Shown piece after piece: positions 27,886 to 35,120 of a DNA stretch of 41,681 nt; the stretch's first letter is position 1, and every line of letters begins with the position of its first letter. The notes under the pieces were generated by a model. It saw only the letters and a program-made list of their open reading frames with translations. It searched no databases and was not told where the DNA came from. The stretch is taken from the NCBI RefSeq assembly GCF_000968685.2, contig NZ_LAKD02000028.1, positions 1-41,681 of the forward strand, given 5' to 3'. A program made the translations under genes and the position numbers. This stretch comes from Streptomyces antioxidans (GTDB lineage: Bacteria; Actinomycetota; Actinomycetes; Streptomycetales; Streptomycetaceae).

Positions 27886-29430
27886 CTAGGTTCCCTCCGC
27901 GAACCGCTCCCGCAGCCGGTACTTCAGCACCTTCCGCAGCGTCTCGTTCCGGGGCAGGGCGTCCACCACCTCGAGCCGTTCCGGCAGTTTGTGCACCGAC
28001 AGCCCGGCCTCCCGCAGATACGCCACGGCCTGCCCGAGCGTCAGCGCCGCCGCCCCGGGCGGCTGCTCCACGACGGCGCACACCAGCTCGCCCCGGTCCG
28101 GGTCGGGCAGGCCGATCACCGCCACATCGCCCACATCCGGGTGTCGGTACAGCAGTTGCTCGATCTCCTTGGCCGAGATGTTCTCGCCCTTACGGATGAT
28201 GATGTCCTTGACGCGGCCGGTCAGCACCAGATGGCCGCTCTCCGTAAGGTGGCCGAGATCGCCGGTAAGGAAGAAGCCGTCCGCGTCGAACGCCTTACGG
28301 TTCTCGCCCTCGTCCAGATATCCGGCACAGACCGCCTCGCCGCGCAGCCGCACCTGACCGTCCACCACCCGGATCTCCATCTCCGGCGGCGGTCGGCCCT
28401 CGGTGGTGGCGAGGTTCTCGGCCGTGTCGTCCGGCGACCCCATGGTGATCATGGGGACTTCGGTCATCCCGTAGCCATGGGTGAGCGTGCAGCCGAGCTC
28501 CCGTACGACCTCGTGGTAGAGCTCGGGCGGTTTGGGTGCGCCGCCGCCCGCGAGGAGCCGCAGGGTGGGGATGAGCGGGCGGGCGGGGTCCTTGCGCTGC
28601 TCGGCCAGGAACATCGCGTAGAAGGCGGTGCTGCCGCCCGCGGCCGTCACCCCGTGCCGCCGGTACGCGGGCAGCGACTCCGGCAGCGAGAAGTGCTCGA
28701 GCAGCACCGCAGGGAAGCCGTAGAGCAGCAGCATCACGGTGTAGTCGGGCCCCGCGACATGGGCGTACGGGAAGGCCATGGACCCGACGTCGTCCGGGCC
28801 CAGCCGCAGCGCGTGGGCGAGGCAGCCACCGGCCGCGATGAGGCTGCGGTCGGTGTGCAGCACCCCCTTGGGGTCGGAGGTGGTGCCCGAGGTCCAGTAG
28901 ATCCAGCGGACGGCCCGTCCGTCGGTGGGCGGCGGCGGCAGCCGCAGCGCCGTGGGATCGGCCACCGGCAGCGTGTCGTACGCCTCGAAGACCACCGGCG
29001 GTTCGGGGAGTTCGGAGGCCAGGCGGCGCGCCATCGTGGTGTGGTCGAAGCCGCGCCACCGGCCGGGCACGGCGAAGAACCGCGCCCCGGACGCGCGGAG
29101 TGCGAACCGCACCTCGCGGTCGCGGTAGTACGGGATGAGCGGGGTCTGCACGGCGCCGAGGCGGGCGAGCGCCATGGTCAGCACGACCGTCTCGAGCCGG
29201 GTGGGCAGCTGCCAGGCGACCCGGCTGCCGGGGCGTATCCCCAGCCGGTACAGCCCGGCGGCGGTGCGCTCGGCGCGGGTGCGCAGGGCGCCGAAGGTCA
29301 GCCGCCGGTCGTGGCGGGCGGAGGCGGGGGCCTGGATGAGGGCGGGGGCGTCGGGGGTGAGGGCGGCGCGGCGCTCGAGCAGTTCCCACAGCGTCGCCGA
29401 ACCGCCGAGCTCATGCGCGATATCGGTCAT
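27886..29430 (-). CDS. Acyl-CoA synthetase (class I adenylate-forming ligase)
   Basis: 514 residues. It activates a carboxylic acid with ATP to an acyl-adenylate and then the CoA thioester. Motifs in order are IYWTSGTTSDPKGVLHT (P-loop, A3), GYGMTE (A5), FFLTGDLGHL (A7), GRVKDIIIRKGENIS (A8 hinge) and PRNETLRKVLK near the C-terminus, holding the adenylation Lys (A10; the usual Gly of the motif is Arg here). It resembles FadD-type ligases for hydrophobic acids such as steroid or side-chain acids; the real substrate is unknown. It starts at ATG 29430 with GGGAGG. It is divergent from a pair of acyl-CoA dehydrogenases, sharing a promoter region with two copies of a palindromic operator. Confidence 0.9.
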   Translation of the reverse strand: MTDIAHELGGSATLWELLERRAALTPDAPALIQAPASARHDRRLTFGALRTRAERTAAGLYRLGIRPGSRVAWQLPTRLETVVLTMALARLGAVQTPLIPYYRDREVRFALRASGARFFAVPGRWRGFDHTTMARRLASELPEPPVVFEAYDTLPVADPTALRLPPPPTDGRAVRWIYWTSGTTSDPKGVLHTDRSLIAAGGCLAHALRLGPDDVGSMAFPYAHVAGPDYTVMLLLYGFPAVLLEHFSLPESLPAYRRHGVTAAGGSTAFYAMFLAEQRKDPARPLIPTLRLLAGGGAPKPPELYHEVVRELGCTLTHGYGMTEVPMITMGSPDDTAENLATTEGRPPPEMEIRVVDGQVRLRGEAVCAGYLDEGENRKAFDADGFFLTGDLGHLTESGHLVLTGRVKDIIIRKGENISAKEIEQLLYRHPDVGDVAVIGLPDPDRGELVCAVVEQPPGAAALTLGQAVAYLREAGLSVHKLPERLEVVDALPRNETLRKVLKYRLRERFAEGT

Positions 29431-29453
29431 CCCCGGCCTCCCGCGGTGCAGGT

Positions 29454-29472
29454 AGCTGACGATCCGTCAGAT
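29454..29472. promoter_or_regulatory. Operator copy 1 (CTGACG-N3-CGTCAG)
   Basis: A perfect palindrome CTGACG-ATC-CGTCAG (29456-29470), 25 bases before the acyl-CoA synthetase start. Read on the minus strand it becomes ATCTGACGGATCGTCAG, like the other two copies. The size suits a TetR-family dimer; the regulator is not in this window. Confidence 0.75.
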
Positions 29473-29543
29473 AATGCTGGCAGCGTAAGGGCGGGCTCCT
29501 TGTCGGTCCAGGGGGCGCGGACTAGCCTGCGGAAGCCCGCCCT

Positions 29544-29561
29544 ATCTGACGGGTCATCAGA
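29544..29561. promoter_or_regulatory. Operator copy 2 (CTGACG-N3-CATCAG)
   Basis: CTGACG-GGT-CATCAG with flanks AT and A, one mismatch between arms, 19 bases before the first acyl-CoA dehydrogenase start and just ahead of its GGAGG. Binding here would block that operon directly. Confidence 0.75.
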
Positions 29562-29579
29562 AACGGAGGTCGGCGGCCG

Positions 29580-30743
29580 ATGGATCTCACGTACACGGAG
29601 GACGAGGAGGACTTCCGGCACCGGCTGCGCGGCTGGCTCGCCGAGGTCCTGCCCGGGCTGCCGGACCGCCCGCACCCGGCCGACTGGCCCGGCCGCCGCG
29701 CCTATGACTGCGGCTGGCAGCGTATGCTCCATGACGCGGGCTACGCCGGACTGCACTGGCCCGAGGACGCGGGCGGCCGGGGCGCGACGCCCACCCAGCA
29801 TCTGATCTTCCTGGAGGAGACCGAGCGGGCCGGTGCGCCCTATGTGGGCGCGGGGTTCGTCGGACTGCTGCACGCGGGCCCCACCATCGCCGCCGAGGGC
29901 ACCCCCGAGCAGCGGGCCCGCTGGCTGCCGCCGATCCTGCGCGGGGACGAGGTCTGGTGCCAGGGGTTCTCCGAACCGGACGCGGGCTCCGACCTGGCGT
30001 CGCTGCGCACCCGGGCGGTACGGGACGGCGATGCGTATGTCATCAGCGGAAGCAAGATCTGGACCTCGCACGCCGAGATCGCCGACTGGTGCGAACTATT
30101 GGTGCGCACCGCACCGGTAAACACCGGCACGCCGAAGCACCGGGGCATCACCTGGCTTGCGATGCCGATGGACGCGCCCGGGGTGACGGTGCGGCCGCTG
30201 CGGACCCTGGCCGGGACGGCGGAGTTCGCCGAGGTGTTCCTGGATGAGGTACGGGTGCCGGTCACCCACCGGGTCGGCGAGGAGAACGACGGCTGGCGGG
30301 TGACCATGGTGACCCTCTCCTTCGAGCGCGGTACGGCCTTCGTGGGCGAAGTGGTCGCCTGTAGGCGAGTGCTGGAGGCGCTGGCCAGGACGGCACGGGC
30401 CAACGGGCGCTGGGACGACGCGGTGCTACGGCGCCGGTTGGGGCGGCTCGCTGCGGAGTGCGCGGCGCTGTGGCGGCTCACCCAGTGGAATGTGAGCGAG
30501 GCGCAGCGCACCGGCGGGGTGCCGGGCGTCGGCGGCTCGGTGTTCAAACTGCGCTTCTCGCAGGTGCGGCAGGAGCTGTACGACGCCGCCGCCGAGGTGC
30601 TGGGGCCGGACGCGCTGGACGCCGGTCAGGAGTGGGTCGCCGACCGGCTCTCCTCGCTCTCGTACACCATCGCGGCGGGGACCTCGCAGATCCAGCGCAA
30701 CATCGTGGCCGAGCGGATCCTCGGCCTGCCGAAGGGGCGGTGA
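29580..30743 (+). CDS. Acyl-CoA dehydrogenase, large/catalytic subunit of a pair
   Basis: 387 residues, a full acyl-CoA dehydrogenase fold: helical N-domain, middle beta-domain with the FAD contact segments WCQGFSEPDAGSDLASLRT and SGSKIWTSHAE, and helical C-domain. E249 in LSFERG stands where isovaleryl- and steroid-type dehydrogenases have their catalytic base, while the medium-chain position near the C-terminus has Gly (AAGTSQIQRN). It should take a proton from the alpha carbon and pass a hydride to FAD, making an enoyl-CoA. The gene for a smaller partner follows after seven bases, typical of alpha2-beta2 FadE complexes of steroid and side-chain catabolism. It starts at ATG 29580 with GGAGG eleven bases before. 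Confidence 0.92.
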   Translation: MDLTYTEDEEDFRHRLRGWLAEVLPGLPDRPHPADWPGRRAYDCGWQRMLHDAGYAGLHWPEDAGGRGATPTQHLIFLEETERAGAPYVGAGFVGLLHAGPTIAAEGTPEQRARWLPPILRGDEVWCQGFSEPDAGSDLASLRTRAVRDGDAYVISGSKIWTSHAEIADWCELLVRTAPVNTGTPKHRGITWLAMPMDAPGVTVRPLRTLAGTAEFAEVFLDEVRVPVTHRVGEENDGWRVTMVTLSFERGTAFVGEVVACRRVLEALARTARANGRWDDAVLRRRLGRLAAECAALWRLTQWNVSEAQRTGGVPGVGGSVFKLRFSQVRQELYDAAAEVLGPDALDAGQEWVADRLSSLSYTIAAGTSQIQRNIVAERILGLPKGR

Positions 30744-30750
30744 GCGGGGC

Positions 30751-31812
30751 GTGGACTTCCAGCTCACGGACGACCAGCGGGCGCTGCGGACGGGGATGCG
30801 CGAACTGCTCGACCGGCACTTCCCGCGGGCCCGGCTGCGGGCCGTGGTGGACGCGGACGCGGCGCGGCGCGGCGGGGCGCCGGCGGGGGGCGCCGGGGCG
30901 CCGGAACGGGTTGGGGGGCTGGACCGGGTTGGGGGGCTGGACCGAGGGCTGTGGCGGGAGCTGGGCGCGGCGGGCCTCTTCGCGCTGCGGGTGCCGGAGT
31001 CGGCGGGCGGGGTGGGGCTGGGGCTGCCGGAGGTGGTGCTGGCCTGCGAGGAGGCGGGCCGGGCACTGCTGCCGGGGCCGCTGGTCGCGACGGAGTTGGC
31101 GGCGGGGCTTTCGGGGTCTTTGGCGGTGGGTGCGGCCCAGGGCGAGACGGTGGTGACGGCGCTGCACGAGGGCGGGACTCCGGTCGAGCATCTTGGCTCC
31201 GCCGATGTGGTGCTGGTGCTGGGACCGACGGCGGTCGAGGTGATTCCGGCGGAGGAGGCGGCGCTCTCCGCGGAGCCGATGCGCTCCGTCGACCCGGCCA
31301 CCCCACTGCACCGGATGACCCCGGGCCCAACCCGGCGGGGCCAGGCGGAGGGGCCGGGCCGTTCGGGGCTCGCCGCCCGGCTGTGGCGCGAGGCGGCGCT
31401 GCTGACCGCGGCCCAACAGCTGGGCAGCGCCTCCCGTACGGTCGAGCTCGCGGTGGACCATGCCAAGCGGCGCACCCAGTTCGGCCGACCGATCGGCGCC
31501 TTCCAGGCCGTACAGCATCTCTGTGCCCAGATGCTGGTGCGCGCCGAATCAGCCAGAAGTGTGGTGTACGCCGCGGCGGTCACAGAAGACCCGGGTGACA
31601 TCGCGGCGGCCACGTTGCTCGCCGACGAGGCCGCTGTCCACAATGCCCGCGATTGTCTACAAGTTCATGGCGGGATGGGCTTCACCTGGGAGGCCGATGT
31701 CCATCTCCATCTCAAGCGGGCCTGGGTGCGGGCAGGTCAGTGGCAGTCCACGGCGGCGGCGGAGGAGGAACTGGCGGCCGGGCTCGTGTCGACCGTTGAA
31801 ACATGTTTGTAG
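30751..31812 (+). CDS. Acyl-CoA dehydrogenase, small subunit of a pair
   Basis: 353 residues. The N-terminal helical domain is followed by a shortened, poorly conserved middle domain without the FAD-contact SxPxAGSD segment, then a well-kept C-terminal helical domain: KRRTQFGRPIGAFQAVQH and LQVHGGMGFTWEADVHLHLK. This pattern is the usual one for beta subunits of heteromeric actinobacterial dehydrogenases, which share FAD with the catalytic partner encoded seven bases upstream. Residues 52-65 include a duplicated hexapeptide RVGGLD from an exact 18-base tandem repeat. It starts at GTG 30751 with a G-rich stretch before it; the two genes are surely cotranscribed. Confidence 0.88.
   Translation: MDFQLTDDQRALRTGMRELLDRHFPRARLRAVVDADAARRGGAPAGGAGAPERVGGLDRVGGLDRGLWRELGAAGLFALRVPESAGGVGLGLPEVVLACEEAGRALLPGPLVATELAAGLSGSLAVGAAQGETVVTALHEGGTPVEHLGSADVVLVLGPTAVEVIPAEEAALSAEPMRSVDPATPLHRMTPGPTRRGQAEGPGRSGLAARLWREAALLTAAQQLGSASRTVELAVDHAKRRTQFGRPIGAFQAVQHLCAQMLVRAESARSVVYAAAVTEDPGDIAAATLLADEAAVHNARDCLQVHGGMGFTWEADVHLHLKRAWVRAGQWQSTAAAEEELAAGLVSTVETCL
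30907..30942 (+). repeat. Exact 18-base tandem duplication with G-runs
   Basis: Two identical 18-base units (30907-30924, 30925-30942), each with GGG and GGGGGG tracts. Together they satisfy a four-tract G-quadruplex pattern on the coding strand. The duplication keeps the reading frame and adds six residues. Confidence 0.85.
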
Positions 31813-31854
31813 CCGGGCTCGATGGATACGCCTGAATTGTTGGGATGTCGCATT

Positions 31855-31874
31855 CTCTGGGGAGATCCCCAGAG
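31855..31874 (+). terminator. Terminator of the acyl-CoA dehydrogenase pair
   Basis: CTCTGGGG (31855-31862), loop AGAT, CCCCAGAG (31867-31874), 43 bases after the stop codon of the small subunit gene. Confidence 0.7.
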
Positions 31875-32191
31875 CTTCCGAGGTGACCGAGCGTTGATAC
31901 CAGGTTGTTTCCTAGGCGTGACTCGTCACAGGGTGGAGTCGGGCCCGGGCTCGGGTACTCTCCGTGGGGTGCGAGCGCTTATGGGGTGCGAGAAGCCCGG
32001 CGTTGCCCAAGGGGCGATTCCGGGCATGACAACGTGCCCCGCTCGCCCGGGGTGTGCGACGCCCCAGCCTCGATGTTCGAGTCCTCAGGACGCGTGTCGC
32101 ACAGTATGCCCCACGCATACTCCTTGGCGCTGGAATATGACCGAAGCGCTTGTTGGGGTGACTGTACGTCAACCATGCTGTCGCGCACGGG

Positions 32192-32218
32192 GGTACCTCC
32201 CAGTGGTAGCTGGGGGAG
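32192..32218 (+). repeat. Stem-loop of a type scattered in Streptomyces intergenic DNA
   Basis: GGTACCTCCCAG, a short loop, CTGGGGGAG. From memory, near-identical GGTACCTCCCAG...CTGGGGGAG hairpins occur many times between genes in streptomycetes. The core pairing CCCAG-N6-CTGGG is perfect. The role is unknown. Confidence 0.55.
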
Positions 32219-32283
32219 TGTCACGGTCCGTGACCTCTTGGAGGTACAAGGCGATGTGTCTGCCGGTTCGGATGGTGTGAGCG

Positions 32284-32841
32284 GTGCAGGTGCTTCAGGT
32301 GCAGATGGAGGTCAGGCCCGATCCGGCGGAGGTGAGCCGGGCCCGTCGATGGGCCCGTTCACGGCTTGTCGGATCCGGTATCGAAGCCGATGAGCCAGTC
32401 GCCGAGACATTGATTCTGCTCATTTCCGAACTCGTCACCAACGCCGTGGTGCACACCGGCTGTCCGGCCGTGCTGAGAATGCTCTTCCCCGCCCAGTCGC
32501 CGGGCGGCGGGAGCGGTGGTGGTGCCGGGGGCGGGGTGCCGGGGCCGTTCACGAGCCGGGGCGCCGGTGTGGGGACGGTCCGGGTGGAGGTCGCCGACGC
32601 CAGCGACCGCGCTCCGCGTCAGCGCTGTGCCGATGAGGGGGACACCCATGGGCGCGGTCTGGAACTGGTCGACGGTCTCGCCGATCGCTGGGGCTGGCAG
32701 CCGGAGGGCTCCGGGAAGCGGATCTGGTGTGAAATCGACCGCGCGAAGGGCGAGGAGCCGCTCTCCAGGACGCGAGCGGCCTCTCATGCGCCGCCACACT
32801 TGGGGCGAATCAGACAAAGTCCAGACCAGGTGTTGACGTGA
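32284..32841 (+). CDS. Stand-alone HATPase-domain (anti-sigma/SpoIIAB-like) ATP-binding protein
   Basis: 185 residues forming a single GHKL ATPase fold. The N-box is ELVTNAVVHTG (about 49-59), the G1-like strand is VRVEVADAS with the Asp but without the usual DNG, and the G2-like segment is GRGLELVDGLADRWG. A Gly/Ser-rich loop of about 20 residues is inserted between N-box and G1. Streptomycetes encode dozens of such proteins; the known ones bind sigma or anti-anti-sigma factors. No partner gene is adjacent. The GTG at 32284 has only a weak ribosome site, so the start is uncertain. It is unrelated by content to the flanking catabolic genes and has its own upstream region. Confidence 0.82.
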   Translation: MQVLQVQMEVRPDPAEVSRARRWARSRLVGSGIEADEPVAETLILLISELVTNAVVHTGCPAVLRMLFPAQSPGGGSGGGAGGGVPGPFTSRGAGVGTVRVEVADASDRAPRQRCADEGDTHGRGLELVDGLADRWGWQPEGSGKRIWCEIDRAKGEEPLSRTRAASHAPPHLGRIRQSPDQVLT

Positions 32842-32866
32842 CGTGTTCGGGTGATCACTCTAGGAT
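32838..32866 (+). promoter_or_regulatory. Candidate promoter with no clear gene downstream
   Basis: GTGACG (32838-32843), 17-base spacer, TAGGAT (32861-32866), overlapping the HATPase stop codon. It points into a stretch that is antisense to the end of the cyclase gene. Confidence 0.4.
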
Positions 32867-33113
32867 CAGCGATTCGTCGCGAGGGGACGCCGAGGGCTGT
32901 GGTGTCTCTGTGGACCGTGTGTGCACAGGGACGTTCCTTGGCGAGTGCGGGTCGCGCCCCCGCTGCTGAAACAGGGCTCAGCGCCGGGAGCCGGGTGGCG
33001 GTGTGCGGTGCCGTGCTCGGGGCGCGCATGAGCGCACCGCCACCCGAAAGAGACCGGCCCGCCGTTCCCTCCATGGGCATCGGAGACGTCAAGGCGCCGG
33101 CGGCGTACGGCCG
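32842..33113. other. 272-base gap between the convergent HATPase and cyclase genes
   Basis: I see no good terminator. A frame from 32851 to 33195 could encode up to 114 residues, but it overlaps the promoter candidate and the cyclase gene and its product has no motif. A non-coding transcript from the promoter at 32838-32866 is an alternative. Confidence 0.4.
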
Positions 33114-34040
33114 TCAGAGGATCGCGACGGGTGCCACGGGCGCGCCCGTGCCACCGGCGAACGGCTCCGGCGGGGCCGACAGCAGAAAGGCGTAACGCCC
33201 CTCCTCGGCGCAGACTTCGGAGAGTTCCTCCAGATTCCAGTTCTGGCCCTGGAGCATCCCCATCTCGACCAGGTCGAGGGCGTGGACCGGCATCCAGAGG
33301 CCCTCGATCTCCGGTGGGAAGACCTCGAAGGTCAGGGTGTCATTGGCGACCGCCGCCACATCGCGGGCGTGGAACCACTCGGGCGTGCGCAGGGACAGGC
33401 CCGGTGAGGGAAGCGCGTACGCCTCCTTCTCACCCGCCAGATAGCGCTGGATCTGCCCGGTGCGGACGAGCGCGATATCGCCGGAGCGCACCCTGGTCCC
33501 GGCCAGTTCCTCGGCGGCGTCGAGGTCTTCGGGGGTGACCACATGTCCCTCGGGCAGCCGCTCGGCGCCCCGGGCCCGGGCCACATCGAGCAGCACCCCG
33601 CGCGAGACGAGGGGTCCCGCCTTGTCGATACCGCTGAAGGCGGCGCGGTCCTGCGCGGTGATGGAGCCGGCGGGGCGGCCGTTGTAGATCCTGCCGGAGT
33701 GCGAGACATGGGCCAGCCCGTCCCAGTGGGTACCGGCCTGGAGCCCCATCGTCACGGCGTCGTCGCTGATCGCCACCGTATCCGGGCCGAACATCTCGAA
33801 GTTCACCGCGACCATCGTGTGCAGCGGATTGATCCGCCCGGGGATCAGTCCGGTCTGGATGCCGTCCTGCCGCAGCCGCACCGCGAGCGGCACGCGGCGG
33901 CCGGTCCGTATGGTCGCGGCGGCCTCACGGACCACGGCGTCGGTGATCAGGTTGAGCGTGCCGATCTCGTCCGCCGTCCCCCAGCGGCCCCAGTTGTTGA
34001 CCCGCTTGGCGATCTCGTGGAACTCGGCTGGCAGCGGCAT
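33114..34040 (-). CDS. Cyclase family protein (metal-dependent hydrolase, kynurenine formamidase-like fold)
   Basis: 308 residues of the PF04199 cyclase family. The signature HxGTHxDxxxH appears as LQAGTHWDGLAH: the first metal His is Gln, while GTH, Asp and the last His are kept. Members hydrolyse amide or ester bonds, lactones or cyclic intermediates with a bound metal ion. Here it may open a ring or hydrolyse a side product of the catabolic route. The frame extends to 34109, but ATG 34040 has AAGGAGA six bases upstream. It is divergent from the SDR operon, with the third operator copy (34112-34129) between, so it belongs to the same regulon. Confidence 0.85.
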   Translation of the reverse strand: MPLPAEFHEIAKRVNNWGRWGTADEIGTLNLITDAVVREAAATIRTGRRVPLAVRLRQDGIQTGLIPGRINPLHTMVAVNFEMFGPDTVAISDDAVTMGLQAGTHWDGLAHVSHSGRIYNGRPAGSITAQDRAAFSGIDKAGPLVSRGVLLDVARARGAERLPEGHVVTPEDLDAAEELAGTRVRSGDIALVRTGQIQRYLAGEKEAYALPSPGLSLRTPEWFHARDVAAVANDTLTFEVFPPEIEGLWMPVHALDLVEMGMLQGQNWNLEELSEVCAEEGRYAFLLSAPPEPFAGGTGAPVAPVAIL

Positions 34041-34111
34041 GGCGTCTCCTTCGGCGTTCCCGGTCGACGTTTGTGTGCGGGGGCTTGTACTCGGGCCGCG
34101 TCTGCTCAAAA

Positions 34112-34129
34112 ATCTAACGGACCGTCAGA
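34112..34129. promoter_or_regulatory. Operator copy 3 (CTAACG-N3-CGTCAG)
   Basis: ATCTAACGGACCGTCAGA, one mismatch between arms, 22 bases before the SDR start and 72 before the cyclase start. With copies 1 and 2 it gives the consensus ATCTGACGGNYCGTCAGA. Confidence 0.75.
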
Positions 34130-34150
34130 AACTCCGGGAGGGGACGTGCC

Positions 34151-35062
34151 GTGGACAACTTCTTGGACGGCAAGGTGGTCGCCGTCACCGGGGCGGGGCG
34201 CGGTATCGGACGAGCGGTGGCCCTCGCCTGCGCGGCCGAGGGGGCACAGGTCGTCGTCAATGACTACGGGGTCTCGATCGAGGGCGGCGAACCGAGCAGC
34301 GAGATCGCCGAGGCCGTGGTCAAGGAGATCGCGGCGGCGGGCGGCGAGGCGGTGGCGGTCGCCGACGACGTCTCGGCCATGGCCGGGGGCCAGCGGATCG
34401 TGGACACCGCGCTGGAGCGGTACGGACGGCTGGACGGGGTGGTCTGCGTCGCCGGGATCCTGCGCGAGCGGATGCTCTTCAACATGTCCGAGGAGGAGTG
34501 GGATCCGGTCGTCGCCACCCATCTCAAGGGCACCTTCACGGTCTTCCGGGCGGCGTCGGCGGTGATGCGCCGCCAGCGCTCCGGCACTCTGATCGGCTTC
34601 ACCAGCGGCAACCACCAGGGCAGCGTCGCCCAGGCCAACTACGCCTCCGCCAAGGGCGGAATCATCTCCCTGGTGCGCAGCGCCGCGCTGGGGCTCCACA
34701 AGTACGGCGTCACGGCGAACTGTGTCGCCCCGGTCGCCCGCACCCGGATGTCCGCCAACGTACCGATGGAGCTCAAGGAGATCGGCGAACCGGAGGACGT
34801 GGCGGCCCTGGTCGTCTATCTGCTGAGCGAACGCGCCCAGGCGGAGCGGATCACCGGGCAGGTCTACACGATCGCGGGCCCCAAGATCGCGGTCTGGGCC
34901 CAGCCCCGTGAACTGCGCGCCGGATACGCCGAGGGCGCCTGGACCCCGGAGAAGATCGCCGACTTCCTTCCGGGCACGGTCGGCACCGACCCCATGCCGA
35001 TGCTGGCCCAGCTGGAGGCCATGGCCCGGGCCGCCGCCGACGGTCAGCGCCCCAACGCCTGA
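34151..35062 (+). CDS. SDR family oxidoreductase (3-hydroxyacyl-CoA / hydroxysteroid dehydrogenase-like)
   Basis: 303 residues. The NAD-binding motif is TGAGRGIGR near 14-22, and the catalytic residues are S152, Y164 and K168 (YASAK). The tail is about 50 residues longer than in a minimal SDR. The N-terminus and the VVNDYG phrase after strand 2 (Asp, so NAD-preferring) resemble peroxisomal multifunctional-enzyme type 2 and bacterial Hsd4A, which oxidise 3-hydroxyacyl-CoA side chains. It could therefore act after the acyl-CoA dehydrogenases, though no enoyl-CoA hydratase is encoded nearby. GTG 34151 has GGGAGGGG upstream. It is the first gene of a four-gene operon under operator copy 3. Confidence 0.87.
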   Translation: MDNFLDGKVVAVTGAGRGIGRAVALACAAEGAQVVVNDYGVSIEGGEPSSEIAEAVVKEIAAAGGEAVAVADDVSAMAGGQRIVDTALERYGRLDGVVCVAGILRERMLFNMSEEEWDPVVATHLKGTFTVFRAASAVMRRQRSGTLIGFTSGNHQGSVAQANYASAKGGIISLVRSAALGLHKYGVTANCVAPVARTRMSANVPMELKEIGEPEDVAALVVYLLSERAQAERITGQVYTIAGPKIAVWAQPRELRAGYAEGAWTPEKIADFLPGTVGTDPMPMLAQLEAMARAAADGQRPNA

Positions 35063-35120
35063 CCCAGGCAACGGCGGGGCGTACCGGCAACACCCACCAG
35101 GGCCGACGAGGGGAGAGGCT

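Larger units (their letters stand above)
31813..32283. other. 471-base region with structured elements, no convincing gene
   Basis: Frames here are Cys/Arg/Pro-rich with no motif, so I call no gene. It holds a terminator hairpin (31855-31874), a palindrome GTGAC-TC-GTCAC (31918-31929), a weak promoter candidate (TGGAGT 31934-31939, TACTCT 31956-31961), an eight-base inverted repeat TGTGCGAC / GTCGCACA (32053-32060, 32096-32103), and a repeat-like stem (32192-32218). A small RNA or a long structured leader for the HATPase gene is possible. Confidence 0.55.

Noticed and set aside
27865..27900. Terminator between the convergent pseudokinase and ligase genes
   Set aside because: Only a five-base stem (CTAGG...CCTAG); too weak to call.
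32072..32090. tRNA T-loop-like GTTCGAGTCC
   Set aside because: Flanking bases do not pair into a T-stem and no acceptor, D or anticodon arm is found.
31822..32280. 152-codon frame between the ACAD pair and the HATPase gene
   Set aside because: Cys/Arg/Pro-rich product, no ribosome site, and it runs through a terminator hairpin and a repeat.
33104..33118. Possible fourth operator copy near the cyclase stop
   Set aside because: Only the CGTCAG half fits; the spacer is two bases, and it lies at the end of a gene.
32851..33195. 114-codon frame in the HATPase-cyclase gap
   Set aside because: It starts inside a promoter candidate, overlaps the cyclase gene and shows no motif.
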